Source: Mycobacterium sp. BK086 (GTDB taxonomy: Bacteria > Actinomycetota > Actinomycetes > Mycobacteriales > Mycobacteriaceae). Taken from it: 64,000 nucleotides of DNA. The DNA is taken from assembly GCA_004362315.1 (NCBI GenBank), contig SNWL01000003.1, positions 558,001 to 622,000 on the forward strand. The letters are read 5' to 3'. Under the pieces are notes generated by a model, which was not told where the DNA came from, made no database searches, and worked only from the letters and a program-made list of their open reading frames with translations. The translations under genes and the position numbers were made by a program. Within the stretch, counting starts at the first letter, position 1. Each line of letters opens with the position of its first letter. Of this stretch, positions 52,277 to 61,022 are shown one piece after another.

Positions 52277-53464
52277 TCACCTCGTGAGTAGCGCCACGCA
52301 CTCGACGTGGTGGGTCAGCGGGAACGAGTCGAACACCCGCAACTCCTCGACGGTGTAGCCATGCCCGCGATACAAGCCGATATCGCGCGCGAAGGACGCG
52401 GCCTCACAGCCCACATGGATCACTCGTGGCACGCCGGCCTGGGCGAGCAGATCGATGATCTCGCGCCCGGCACCCGAGCGCGGCGGGTCGAGCACCGCGA
52501 TGTCGGCGCCCTCGCGCTGCGCGGTCAGCGCGCGACGCACCGAATCGGTGAGCACCTCGACCTGGGGCAGATCGGCCAGCGCCGCGCGCGCCGCACCGGA
52601 CGCCGCGCGGGAGGTGTCGACCGTGAGCACCCGGCCACGCTCACCCACCGCATCGGCGAGCACCGCGGCGAACAACCCGGCACCGCCGTAGAGATCCCAC
52701 GCGGTGGACCCGGTGAGGTCCTGAGCCCAGCCGGCCACCAGCGCGCTGTAGGTCGTGGCGGCGTCGCGGTGCGACTGCCAGAAACCGGTGACCGGCACCT
52801 GCCAGGCACGCCGGCCCACCCGCTGCACCGCGTCGAATTCCCCCTCGGCTCGGTGACCGCGTCGCTGCTGTTTGTTGTTGCAGACGATGTGGCGGGTGCT
52901 GTCGTCGTCGACGACCACGTGCACCTGATCGCCCGGCTTCCAGCGCGACCCGTCCAGCCCGTCGACCAAACCGTCGCGCAGCTGGCCGCAGTTGAGGTCG
53001 GTGACCAGCTCGGCGCTGTGATAGCGATGAAATCCGGCGTGGCCGTTGCCGTCTACGGCCAGCCGCACCCGGGTGCGCCAGCCTCGCACCGCGCCGTCGC
53101 CGAGCGGTTCGGCCAGTCCCTCCCAGGCGAAGTCACCCAGCCGGGCCAGCTGGTTGGCCACCACCTGACCCTTGAGCACCCGGGCCGCCTCCGGCGTGGC
53201 GAAGGCCAGATCACAACAGCCGGCCTTGCCGACGCCGGCGATCCCGCACAGCGAGTCCACCCGGTCGGCAGACGGTTCGAGGATCTCGATTGCCTCTGCG
53301 TGCCAATAGGATCCGCGGTCGCCGGTAACCCTGGCCCGCACCACTTCGCCGGGCAGCGCATAGCGAACGAACACCACCCGCCCCTCGTGGCGGGCGACGC
53401 AACTGCCCCCGTTGGCGGCCGCGCCGGTGGTGAGCACCAGCTCGACCGTATCCCCCTGGCTCAC
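52277..53464 (-). CDS. SAM-dependent RNA methyltransferase, TrmA/RumA-like (Rv2689c)
   Basis: 395 residues. A TRAM domain opens the protein (GAAANGGSCVARHEGRVVFV, LPGEVVRARV). A Cys-containing segment SLCGIAGVGKAGCCDLAFAT resembles the Fe-S loop of RumA but with altered spacing. The Rossmann part has TAWDLYGGAGLFAAVLADAV, VLDPPRSGAG (motif IV) and the catalytic Cys in HVGCEAASFARDIG. Expected to make 5-methyluridine in rRNA or tRNA. It lies 7 bases downstream of the KimA-like gene on the same strand. Confidence 0.9.
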   Translation of the reverse strand: MSQGDTVELVLTTGAAANGGSCVARHEGRVVFVRYALPGEVVRARVTGDRGSYWHAEAIEILEPSADRVDSLCGIAGVGKAGCCDLAFATPEAARVLKGQVVANQLARLGDFAWEGLAEPLGDGAVRGWRTRVRLAVDGNGHAGFHRYHSAELVTDLNCGQLRDGLVDGLDGSRWKPGDQVHVVVDDDSTRHIVCNNKQQRRGHRAEGEFDAVQRVGRRAWQVPVTGFWQSHRDAATTYSALVAGWAQDLTGSTAWDLYGGAGLFAAVLADAVGERGRVLTVDTSRAASGAARAALADLPQVEVLTDSVRRALTAQREGADIAVLDPPRSGAGREIIDLLAQAGVPRVIHVGCEAASFARDIGLYRGHGYTVEELRVFDSFPLTHHVECVALLTR

Positions 53465-53471
53465 TATCGAG

Positions 53472-55487
53472 TCACTCCAAAAAGCCTCGGCGCACGTCGC
53501 CGGGGGCGTTCTGCGCCTGCAACTCGTGCACCCGCTCCGACGAATTGAGTTGCCAGGGAACCGAAGTCACCATGACGTTGGGCATGAACAGCAACCGGCC
53601 CTTGAGCCGCAACGCGCTCTGGTTGTGCAGCACCTGCTCCCACCAGTGCCCGACGACGTATTCGGGGATGAACACCGTCACCACCGTGCGCGGGGCTTCC
53701 TTGCTGATTCGCTTGACGTAGTCCAGCACCGGACGGGTGACCTCCCGGTACGGGGAGGCAACGACTTTCAGCGGGACAGTGATGTCACTGTCCTCCCACT
53801 TGTGCACGAGCTGACGCGTCTCGGAGTCGTCGACGTTGACGGTGATGGCCTCCAGCACGTCGGGCCGGGTCGCCCTGGCGTAGGAGAGCGCGCGCAGCGT
53901 CGGCATGTGCAGTTTCGAGACCAGCACGACGGCGTGGTTGCGGCTGGGCAGGATCACCTCACCCTGTTCGGCCTCCTGCTCGGCCAGCTCGCGCGCCACC
54001 GTGTCGTAGTGCTTGTGGATCGCCTTCATCAAGACGAAAAGGCTTGTCATGGCCAGGATTGCGATCCAGGCGCCGGCGACGAACTTGGTGACCAGCACGA
54101 CGATCAGCACGGCGCCGGTGGAGATGAACCCGATCGTGTTGATCACCCGCGAGCGCATCATGTGGCGACGGGCGCGCGGGTCGGTCTCGGTGCGCAGGTG
54201 GCGCGTCCAGTGCCGGACCATGCCGATCTGGCTCAGCGTGAACGACACGAACACGCCGACGATGTACAGCTGGATCAGCGCGGTGACTTCGGCGTTGAAT
54301 GCGACGACGAATGCGATCGCGGCGGCCGCCAGGAACAGGATGCCGTTGGAGAAGGCCAACCGGTCGCCGCGGGTGTGCAGCTGGCGCGGCAGGTAGCGGT
54401 CCTGAGCCAGGATCGAGCCCAGCACCGGGAATCCGTTGAAGGCGGTGTTGGCGGCCAGCACCAGGATCAGCGCGGTGACGCCGGTGATCAGCCACAGGCC
54501 CAGCGGGAAACCGGCGAACACCGTGTCGGCGAGCTGGGCCACCAGGGTCTTCTGGTGGTAGTTGGCGGGAGCGCCACCGAGCTGTTCTTCCGGCCGTTCG
54601 GCGATCTTCACGCCGATCTTGGTCGCCAGCACGATGATGCCGATCAGCAGCGCCACCGCGATCGAACCGAGCAGCAGCAGGGTGGTGGCGGCGTTCTTGG
54701 ACTTGGGTTTACGGAACGCGGGCACCCCGTTGCTGATCGCCTCGACACCGGTGAGCGCCGCACAACCCGATGAAAACGCCCGCGCCACAAGGAACACCAG
54801 CGCGAATCCCATGATGTCGCCGTGCTCGGAATGCATCTCGAACTTCGCCGACTCGGCCTGCAGATGGTCACCGAGCACATAGATCTGGAAGAAGCCCCAG
54901 ATGAGCATGATGAACATGCCGATGATGAAGGCATAGGTCGGGATCGCGAACGCGGTACCCGACTCGCGGATACCGCGCAGGTTGGCCGCCGTCAGGATCA
55001 CGATCGCGGCGACCGCGAACCACACCTTGTGCTGGGCGATGAACGGGACCGCCGAGCCGATGTTCGACATCGCCGAGGCCATCGAGACCGCGACCGTCAG
55101 CACGTAATCGACCAGCAGGGCGCTGGCCACCGTCAGGCCCGCCGTCGGGCCCAGGTTGGTCGTCACCACCTCATAGTCGCCGCCACCGGAGGGATAGGCG
55201 TGCACGTTCTGCCGGTAGGACGCGACCACCACGAGCATGACCAGCGCGACCGCCACCCCGATCCACGGCGCCATCGCATACGCGGACAGACCCGCCACCG
55301 AGAGCACCAGGAAGATTTCCTCGGGCGCGTAGGCCACCGATGACATGGCATCCGAGGCGAAGACCGGCAGGGCAATGCGCTTGGGCAGCAGCGTGTGGCT
55401 CAGCTTGTCGCTGCGGAACGGCTGCCCCAGGACCAGCCGACGGGCGGCGGTCGAAAGCTTAGACACGAGTGCCAAGAGTAGGCCCAT
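53472..55487 (-). CDS. APC-superfamily permease resembling potassium importer KimA (Rv2690c)
   Basis: 671 residues; about twelve helices (30-470) and a roughly 190-residue cytosolic tail. The sequence follows B. subtilis KimA (YdaO) closely at several points: ASDAMSSVAYAPEEIFLVLS, SYRQNVHAYPSGGGDYEVVT, SALLVDYVLTVAVSMAS, AFSSGCAALTGVEAISNGVP, VLAANTAFNGFPVLGSILAQ and DRLAFSNGILFLAAAA. KimA is a proton-potassium symporter controlled by cyclic-di-AMP. Usually annotated as an amino-acid permease, but the divergent neighbours ceoB and ceoC (RCK/TrkA proteins) 66 bases away support potassium. Substrate is inference from similarity remembered, not aligned by program. Confidence 0.9.
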   Translation of the reverse strand: MGLLLALVSKLSTAARRLVLGQPFRSDKLSHTLLPKRIALPVFASDAMSSVAYAPEEIFLVLSVAGLSAYAMAPWIGVAVALVMLVVVASYRQNVHAYPSGGGDYEVVTTNLGPTAGLTVASALLVDYVLTVAVSMASAMSNIGSAVPFIAQHKVWFAVAAIVILTAANLRGIRESGTAFAIPTYAFIIGMFIMLIWGFFQIYVLGDHLQAESAKFEMHSEHGDIMGFALVFLVARAFSSGCAALTGVEAISNGVPAFRKPKSKNAATTLLLLGSIAVALLIGIIVLATKIGVKIAERPEEQLGGAPANYHQKTLVAQLADTVFAGFPLGLWLITGVTALILVLAANTAFNGFPVLGSILAQDRYLPRQLHTRGDRLAFSNGILFLAAAAIAFVVAFNAEVTALIQLYIVGVFVSFTLSQIGMVRHWTRHLRTETDPRARRHMMRSRVINTIGFISTGAVLIVVLVTKFVAGAWIAILAMTSLFVLMKAIHKHYDTVARELAEQEAEQGEVILPSRNHAVVLVSKLHMPTLRALSYARATRPDVLEAITVNVDDSETRQLVHKWEDSDITVPLKVVASPYREVTRPVLDYVKRISKEAPRTVVTVFIPEYVVGHWWEQVLHNQSALRLKGRLLFMPNVMVTSVPWQLNSSERVHELQAQNAPGDVRRGFLE

Positions 55488-55553
55488 GGCGGTTTGGCTG
55501 TAGCGTTCCCCATACGGTCGGGTCGGCGCACGACGAAGTCGAGAGGACGCCAG

Positions 55554-56231
55554 GTGCGGGTAGTGGTGATGGGATGCGGCCGTGTGGGCGCGTCACTGGC
55601 CGATGCTCTGTCCCGGATCGGCCACGAGGTGGCCGTCATCGATCGGGATGCGACGGCGTTTCACCGGCTCTCGCCGGACTTCTCCGGTGAGCGGGTGCTC
55701 GGCATGGGGTTCGACCGAGAAGTGCTGCTGCGTGCGGGAATCCAGGACACCGATGCGTTCGCCGCGGTGTCGTCGGGCGACAACTCGAACATCATCTCCG
55801 CGCGGGTGGCCCGCGAGACGTTCGGGGTGCAGCGGGTGGTCGCCCGGATCTATGACGCCAAGCGGGCCGCCGTCTACGAACGCCTCGGGATCCCCACGGT
55901 GGCGACCGTGCCCTGGACCACCGACCGGCTGCTGAACGCCCTCGTCCGGGACAACGAGACCGCCAAGTGGCGTGATCCGACCGGCACGATGGCCGTCGCC
56001 GAGGTGACGCTGCACGAAGGCTGGGTCGGGCACCGGCTCACGTCCCTGGAGGAAGCCACCGGCGCGCGAGTGGCCTTCGTGATCCGGTTCGGCACCGGGA
56101 TCCTGCCCGAGCCGAAAACCGTCGTCCAGGCCGGCGACCAGGTCTACGTCGCGGCGGTGTCCGGGCGCGCCGCCGAAGCGCTGGCGATCGCCGCGCTGCC
56201 GCCGGGCCCGGACGTCGGAGAGGGGCACTGA
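55554..56231 (+). CDS. ceoB: TrkA/RCK potassium-uptake regulatory protein CeoB
   Basis: 225 residues from GTG at 55554 (GAGAGGAC upstream). RCK-N Rossmann fold: VVVMGCGRVGASLADALSRI (GxGxxG, about 3-22), EVAVIDRDATAFHRL with the NAD-ribose Asp, VSSGDNSNIISARVARETFG and VARIYDAKRAAVYERLGI. RCK-C (about 140-220): VAEVTLHEGWVGHRLTSLEE and PKTVVQAGDQVYVAAV. Binds NAD(H) and gates a potassium transporter from the cytosol. It overlaps ceoC by one base (TGATG). No TrkH/TrkG pore gene is present; the divergent KimA-like permease may be the partner. Confidence 0.94.
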   Translation: MRVVVMGCGRVGASLADALSRIGHEVAVIDRDATAFHRLSPDFSGERVLGMGFDREVLLRAGIQDTDAFAAVSSGDNSNIISARVARETFGVQRVVARIYDAKRAAVYERLGIPTVATVPWTTDRLLNALVRDNETAKWRDPTGTMAVAEVTLHEGWVGHRLTSLEEATGARVAFVIRFGTGILPEPKTVVQAGDQVYVAAVSGRAAEALAIAALPPGPDVGEGH

Positions 56232-56914
56232 TGGGCGACAAACGGCTCAAGGTGGCGATCGCCGGGGCCGGCGCAGTCGGCCGGTCGATTGCCCGCGAAC
56301 TGCTCGAGAGCGAGCACGAGGTGACGCTCATCGAGCGCAACGCCGAACATCTCGACATCGATGCGATCCCGGCCGCGCACTGGCGCCTCGGCGACGCCTG
56401 CGAGATCAGTCTGCTGGAGTCGGTGCACCTGCACGATTTCGACGTCGTCGTCGCCGCCACCGGTGACGACAAGGCCAACGTGGTGCTGTCCCTACTGGCC
56501 AAGACGGAGTTCGCGGTCTCGCGCGTGGTGGCCCGGGTCAACGATCCCCGCAACGAGTGGCTGTTCGACGACTCGTGGGGGGTGGACGTCGCGGTGTCCA
56601 CGCCACGGATGCTGGCCTCGCTCGTGGAGGAGGCCGTCGCGGTGGGCGATCTGGTGCGGCTGATGCAGTTCCGGCAGGGCCACGCCAACCTCGTCGAAAT
56701 CACCCTGCCCGACGACACCCCGTGGGGCGGACGGCCGGTGCGCAAGCTGATCCTGCCGCGGGACGCCACGCTGGTGACGATCCTGCGCGGTCCCCGGGTG
56801 ATCGTGCCCGAGGCCGACGAACCGCTGGAGGGCGGTGACGAGCTGTTGTTCGTCGCAGCGCCCGAGGTGGAAGACGAGCTGCGCAATACCGTCCTGAAGG
56901 CCTCGACCGGCTAG
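56231..56914 (+). CDS. ceoC: TrkA/RCK potassium-uptake regulatory protein CeoC
   Basis: 227 residues. RCK-N: LKVAIAGAGAVGRSIARELL (GxGxxG), EVTLIERNAEHLDID, DFDVVVAATGDDKANVVLSL, VARVNDPRNEWLFDD. RCK-C: VEITLPDDTPWGGRPVRKLI and LEGGDELLFVAA. Paralogue of CeoB; the two likely form a hetero-complex. The TAG stop overlaps the TAG of the convergent MFS gene inside CTAG (56911-56914). Confidence 0.94.
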   Translation: MGDKRLKVAIAGAGAVGRSIARELLESEHEVTLIERNAEHLDIDAIPAAHWRLGDACEISLLESVHLHDFDVVVAATGDDKANVVLSLLAKTEFAVSRVVARVNDPRNEWLFDDSWGVDVAVSTPRMLASLVEEAVAVGDLVRLMQFRQGHANLVEITLPDDTPWGGRPVRKLILPRDATLVTILRGPRVIVPEADEPLEGGDELLFVAAPEVEDELRNTVLKASTG

Positions 56915-58323
56915 CGCGTGGCCGGCGGCGGCCCGTCCCGGTCCTGACAGGCCGCGACGGCGGCCTGCGAGGGCGCGGACAGATCCGGCACCCGATCGTT
57001 GATCCCGACCGCCGACACCACGGCGGCGATCACGAGCAATACCGCGGTGGCGATCACCCCACGCCGAAATCCATCCAGATCGATTGCGCCACCGACGATT
57101 ACCGCGGTGAAGGCGATCGCGATCAGGCCCGAAACCCGGGCCACCGCATTGTTGATCGCCGACCCGATCCCACTGTGCACGGGCTGAACCGCCGCCAGAA
57201 TCGCGGCGGTCAACGGCGACACCGTCACGGCCAATCCGATGCCGAACAGCACCAGGCCCGGCAGCGTCTGTACCCAGACGTTGCCGGTCGTCACCGCCAT
57301 CAGCACGAAACCCGCCGCAGCGATCAACGGTCCCGCGGCCATGAAGCGGCGGGGGCCGTGGCGGCCCGCCAGCTCGCCGAAGCGAGCGGCCAGAAGCAGC
57401 GACAGGATCGGCACCGGCAGCGTCGCGAGTCCGGCCTGCGCCGGCGACAGTCGTCCGGGCTCCTGCAGGAACAGCGCGAGGAGCACCTGGCCCAGCGAGA
57501 CACCCGCGTAGAGGAACACGGTGGCGAGGTTGCCGACGGCGAAGTTACGGGCGGCGAAGATGCCCGACGGCACCATCGGCGCCCGGGCGTGGCGTTCCCA
57601 CCAGACGAACGCGATCAGACAGGCCGGACCGACGACGAGACCGGCAAGGATCGCCGGGTTGGTCCAGCCCAGGCGCTGTTGTTCGATCACCGCGAAGACC
57701 GTGCATCCGAGGCCGACCGCAGTGAGCGCCGCGCCGACCACGTCGACACTGCCGCCGCGTGCGGCGGTGCGGTCGGCCAGCTTCGTGCTCAGCGCGAGCG
57801 TGACGGCCAGCGGCACCACGTTGACGGCGAACACCCACCGCCAGCCGAGGCCTTCGACGAGCAGACCGCCCAGCAGCGGGCCGATCACGAACGCGGTTCC
57901 GGTCCATGCCGTCCAGATCCCGATGGCGCGGGACTGTTCGGCTCCGGTGAACCTGGCGTTGAGCATCGCCAGCGAGCTGGGGACCAGGAAGGCGGCGCCC
58001 AGGCCCTGCAGGCAGCGCGCCGCGATCAAGATCGCGCCGCTGGGCGCCAGCGCGCACAGCAGGGAGGCCAGACCGAACAGGACCAAACCGGCCCGCAGCG
58101 CCCGCAGCCGCCCGAAGGTGTCGGAGATCGCGCCGGCGACCAGGATCAGCGCGCCCAGCGTCAGCAGGTAGCCGTCGAGAACCCACTGCTGGGTGAGCAG
58201 CCCGCCGCCGAGTTCGGCTTGGATGGCCGGCAGGGCGAGGTTGACCACCGAGCCGTCGAGGAACGCCACGAAGGAGGCGAGCACGGCGACCGCAACCAGC
58301 AGGCGGTCGTCGCGGCCGGCCAC
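56911..58323 (-). CDS. MFS drug-efflux-type transporter (DHA2, 14 helices)
   Basis: 470 residues from GTG at 58323. MFS motif A GAISDTFGRLRALRAGLVLF, motif C GTAFVIGPLLGGLLVEG, and the N-terminal VAFLDGSVVNLALPAIQAEL typical of 14-helix proton antiporters of the EmrB/QacA group. Substrate unknown. It starts 6 bases after the DUF3159 gene, so it is probably expressed with that operon. It is an insertion compared with the M. tuberculosis order I recall, where ceoC neighbours Rv2693c directly. Confidence 0.92.
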   Translation of the reverse strand: MAGRDDRLLVAVAVLASFVAFLDGSVVNLALPAIQAELGGGLLTQQWVLDGYLLTLGALILVAGAISDTFGRLRALRAGLVLFGLASLLCALAPSGAILIAARCLQGLGAAFLVPSSLAMLNARFTGAEQSRAIGIWTAWTGTAFVIGPLLGGLLVEGLGWRWVFAVNVVPLAVTLALSTKLADRTAARGGSVDVVGAALTAVGLGCTVFAVIEQQRLGWTNPAILAGLVVGPACLIAFVWWERHARAPMVPSGIFAARNFAVGNLATVFLYAGVSLGQVLLALFLQEPGRLSPAQAGLATLPVPILSLLLAARFGELAGRHGPRRFMAAGPLIAAAGFVLMAVTTGNVWVQTLPGLVLFGIGLAVTVSPLTAAILAAVQPVHSGIGSAINNAVARVSGLIAIAFTAVIVGGAIDLDGFRRGVIATAVLLVIAAVVSAVGINDRVPDLSAPSQAAVAACQDRDGPPPATR

Positions 58324-58329
58324 GAAACG

Positions 58330-59031
58330 TCAGTCGTCGCCGGCGACGTCGGCGTCGTGGCTTTCGGCGTGGGCGGCGTGGATGGCCTTCTGCGCGACCC
58401 GGATCGCGAAATAGGTGACCAGCGCCGCCACGGCGGTCAGCGGCCAGCCCATCGAGATGCGGGCCACCCCCAGCCAGCCGGTCTGGTCGAGGTCGTAGAG
58501 GTGGCGCTGCACGACGAACCGCGACGCGAACACCAGCACCCAGGTCAGGGTCGCGATGTCGAAGGCCAGCACGGCGCGGCGGCTGCTGCGCCAGCTGCGG
58601 TCGTGGCTCTGGATCCAGCTCCAGGCGTAGCCCACCACCGGCCTGCGGATCAGCACCGAGACCGCGAAGACCGCCGCCCAGATCAGTGATGACCAGATGC
58701 CAAGCAGGAAATAGCCTTTCGAGGCGCCGACGATCCATGCGATCAGTGCGCTGATGCCGACTCCGATGAAGCCCGAAATGGCGGGCTGGACGGAGTCGCG
58801 GCGGATCAGGCGCCACACCAGGATCAGGGCGGCGACGCCGAGTGCGGCGTAGATGGCGGGCATCAGGCCGAAGGCGGAGTTGACGGGGACCAGCACCGCG
58901 ACGGGCAGTGCGGAGTAGATCAGGCCGCTGATGCCACCCATTTGGGCCAGCAGCGCCTGGGCGGGCGTCTTCTCAGGGGTCGCCTCGACGGAATCTTGGG
59001 AGCGATCGCTGTCTTCGACGGGAAGGCTCAA
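58330..59031 (-). CDS. DUF3159 membrane protein (Rv2693c-like)
   Basis: 233 residues from TTG at 59031, which overlaps the OB-fold gene stop (TTGA); no other start suits. A charged N-terminus (SLPVEDSDRSQDSVEATPEK) is followed by about six transmembrane helices (from ISGLIYSALPVAVLVPVNSA) with a central basic loop (WIQSHDRSWRSSRRA). Conserved in mycobacteria; function unknown. Sits between the OB-fold gene and the MFS gene. Confidence 0.88.
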   Translation of the reverse strand: MSLPVEDSDRSQDSVEATPEKTPAQALLAQMGGISGLIYSALPVAVLVPVNSAFGLMPAIYAALGVAALILVWRLIRRDSVQPAISGFIGVGISALIAWIVGASKGYFLLGIWSSLIWAAVFAVSVLIRRPVVGYAWSWIQSHDRSWRSSRRAVLAFDIATLTWVLVFASRFVVQRHLYDLDQTGWLGVARISMGWPLTAVAALVTYFAIRVAQKAIHAAHAESHDADVAGDD

Positions 59032-59399
59032 GTCTGGATCTCGTAATGCGGGTTGTAGATGGCCTTGGTGCCGTTCTCCAGCGTGCCCAGCCTCCCGCGT
59101 ACTCGCAGGGCGCGTCCCGATTCGATGCCCGGGATCCGGCGCTGCCCCAACCAGACGAGCGTCACGGTGTCGGTGCCGTCGAACAGTTCGGCACGTACGC
59201 CCCCGGCGCAGCCTTTGGCATTGGTCTCGACACTGCGCAGGGTGCCCACCATGGTGACTTCCTGGCCGCGCTGGCAATCGATTGCTCGCTGCGCTCCGGT
59301 GCCGGCGGCTTCGTCGGTGAGTTCCTCGACATCGCGCTGCTCAGGATCCTCCGTCAACCGACGGGTGAGACGGCGGACAAAACTTTCGGCCGTAGCCAT
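59028..59399 (-). CDS. OB-fold nucleic-acid-binding protein (Rv2694c-like)
   Basis: 123 residues. A basic N-terminus (SFVRRLTRRLTEDPEQRD) precedes an OB-fold: GQEVTMVGTLRSVETNAKGC, VRAELFDGTDTVTLVWLGQR, RIPGIESGRALRVRGRLG. Related in pattern to the RecG-wedge/tRNA-anticodon OB domain. Probably binds nucleic acid; partners unknown. First gene of the Rv2694c-DUF3159-MFS unit, divergent from the alpha/beta hydrolase. Confidence 0.88.
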   Translation of the reverse strand: MATAESFVRRLTRRLTEDPEQRDVEELTDEAAGTGAQRAIDCQRGQEVTMVGTLRSVETNAKGCAGGVRAELFDGTDTVTLVWLGQRRIPGIESGRALRVRGRLGTLENGTKAIYNPHYEIQT

Positions 59400-59462
59400 G
59401 GCCTCTCCTGATACTTCAGCGGATCACAATGCCAACGCAACGCTAGACCTGTTGGTTCCCGA

Positions 59463-59476
59463 ATGCCACGTGGCAT
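59463..59476. promoter_or_regulatory. 14-base perfect palindrome between divergent genes
   Basis: ATGCCACGTGGCAT lies in the 121-base gap between the OB-fold gene (minus, starts 59399) and the hydrolase gene (plus, starts 59521). It is symmetric throughout with a CACGTG core and could bind a dimeric regulator controlling both. Confidence 0.4.
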
Positions 59477-59520
59477 ACCCGCGGCGGCCCTTGCTGATAC
59501 GTCACAGGGAAGATCATGAG

Positions 59521-60225
59521 ATGACGATCACATTCCGCGGCACCACCGCGGTACTGCTGGCCGGTACCGGCTCCGACGACGACTACGTCTACCGGGCGTT
59601 CGCCGGACCGCTGCACGGTGTCGGCGCGGTCGTGACGACACCGCCGCCGCAGCCGGCCCGGCTGGTCGCCAGCTACCTCGAAGCCCTCGACAACGCCGCT
59701 CGTCAGGGCCCGATCATCGTCGGCGGCGTATCCATCGGGGCGGCGGTGACGACCGCGTGGGCGCTGGCCCATCCGAGCCGCGCGGTGGCGGTGCTGGCCG
59801 CGCTGCCGGCGTGGACCGGTGCGGCACCGTCGGCTCCGGCCGCACTGTCGGCCCGGCACACCGCACACCAGTTGCGGACCGCCGGTCTGGTCGCCACGAC
59901 GGCGCAGATGCAGGCGTCCAGCCCGGCCTGGCTGGCCGACGAGCTCACCCGCAGCTGGCTCGGCCAGTGGCCCGAACTGCCCGACGCGATGGAGGAAGCG
60001 GCCGGCTACGTCGCACCCAGCATCACCGAATTGGAACGTCTCAGCGTGCCGATGGGCGTGGTGGGGGCATCCGACGATCCGATCCATCCGCTCGAAGTCG
60101 CGCTGGAGTGGGTGTCGGCGGCGCCGCGCGCGGCGCTGCGGACGGTCAGCCTCGACGACTTCGGTCCCGACCCGTCGGTGCTGGGGGCAGCGTGCCTGGC
60201 CGCTTTGGAGGAGGCGGATACCTAA
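59521..60225 (+). CDS. Alpha/beta-hydrolase-like protein (Rv2695-like)
   Basis: 234 residues. The nucleophile elbow GGVSIGAAVTTAWALAHP (Ser about 72), oxyanion-side LLAGTGSDDDYVYRAFAG and the late acid VVGASDDPIHPLEVALEW are visible, giving Ser and Asp of a triad; the final His is not obvious, so activity is unproven. Cytosolic, no signal. Convergent with DUF3710: its TAA and the other gene's TAG overlap in CTAA (60222-60225). Confidence 0.86.
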   Translation: MTITFRGTTAVLLAGTGSDDDYVYRAFAGPLHGVGAVVTTPPPQPARLVASYLEALDNAARQGPIIVGGVSIGAAVTTAWALAHPSRAVAVLAALPAWTGAAPSAPAALSARHTAHQLRTAGLVATTAQMQASSPAWLADELTRSWLGQWPELPDAMEEAAGYVAPSITELERLSVPMGVVGASDDPIHPLEVALEWVSAAPRAALRTVSLDDFGPDPSVLGAACLAALEEADT

Positions 60226-61022
60226 CCGCCGGTGCTGGTGCTGCGCAGCTGCTGCATGGCCGAGCCCGACGCGCTGCGCCGCTCGGTCGGCGGCTGGCCC
60301 TGGGCCTGCTGCTCCTGCACCAGCGCCTGCTGCGCGGCGACCATCTGCGCCTGCTGTGCGGCGGCCTGACGCAGCTGCTCCAGCATCGGCTCGGGCAACT
60401 GCACCGGCAACGGAGTGCGCACCGGCAGCGGTGTATCACCTCGCCGTACGACGGTGTCGCCCAACGCTTCTCGCGCTTCGGCGACGAGGTTGTCCATGGC
60501 TTCGGGGGCACCGTTGACCACGCAGCGGATCATCCAGCGGTAGCCGTCGACCCCGATGAAGCGCACCACACCGGCGCCGGTACCGACGACCTCACGCCCC
60601 CAGGGACCGGACTGGATGGACACCTGGGCGTTGTCCTTGCGCAGCGAGTCGGCCAGCTCGGAGGCCACTTCCCGCCACAGGCCCGGCGACTTCGGCGCGG
60701 CGTAGGCCGCGATCGTGAATCGCCCGTTGGGCGTGACCACCCACACCGCGCTGGGGACGCCGACCTCGTTGAGCTCCACCTGAATCTGGCCGGCCGCGGG
60801 CATCGGCACGAGCACCGAGCCGAGGTCGAGGCGAGCCTCGAGGGCGTCGTCGGGGTTGTCGAAATCCTCGACATCGAAAGGGCCGCCCTCGAACTCGGCA
60901 ACATCGTCGATGTCGTCCGCCTCGTCGGCTTCGGTCACCGCTGGGGCCTCAGCAGCTTCTGAGTCCTTGGGAGTCTCGTCCGCAGGGGTCTGCGGTTCGT
61001 TCTTACGTCTGCCGAATGCCAT
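60222..61022 (-). CDS. DUF3710 family protein (Rv2696c-like)
   Basis: 266 residues from ATG at 61022, overlapping the dut stop (TGATG). A highly acidic N-terminus (ADEADDIDDVAEFEGG) leads into the DUF3710 domain: FDVEDFDNPDDALEARLDLG, VWVVTPNGRFTIAAYAAPKS, GLWREVASELADSLRKDN, GVDGYRWMIRCVVNGAPEAM. The C-terminus is Gln-rich (QAAAQQAQMVAAQQALVQEQ), probably helical. Function unknown; conserved next to dut in Actinobacteria. Confidence 0.9.
   Translation of the reverse strand: MAFGRRKNEPQTPADETPKDSEAAEAPAVTEADEADDIDDVAEFEGGPFDVEDFDNPDDALEARLDLGSVLVPMPAAGQIQVELNEVGVPSAVWVVTPNGRFTIAAYAAPKSPGLWREVASELADSLRKDNAQVSIQSGPWGREVVGTGAGVVRFIGVDGYRWMIRCVVNGAPEAMDNLVAEAREALGDTVVRRGDTPLPVRTPLPVQLPEPMLEQLRQAAAQQAQMVAAQQALVQEQQAQGQPPTERRSASGSAMQQLRSTSTGG

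Noticed and set aside
55488..55553. Cyclic-di-AMP (ydaO) riboswitch before the KimA-like gene
   Set aside because: The divergent gap is only 66 bases, too short for that riboswitch.
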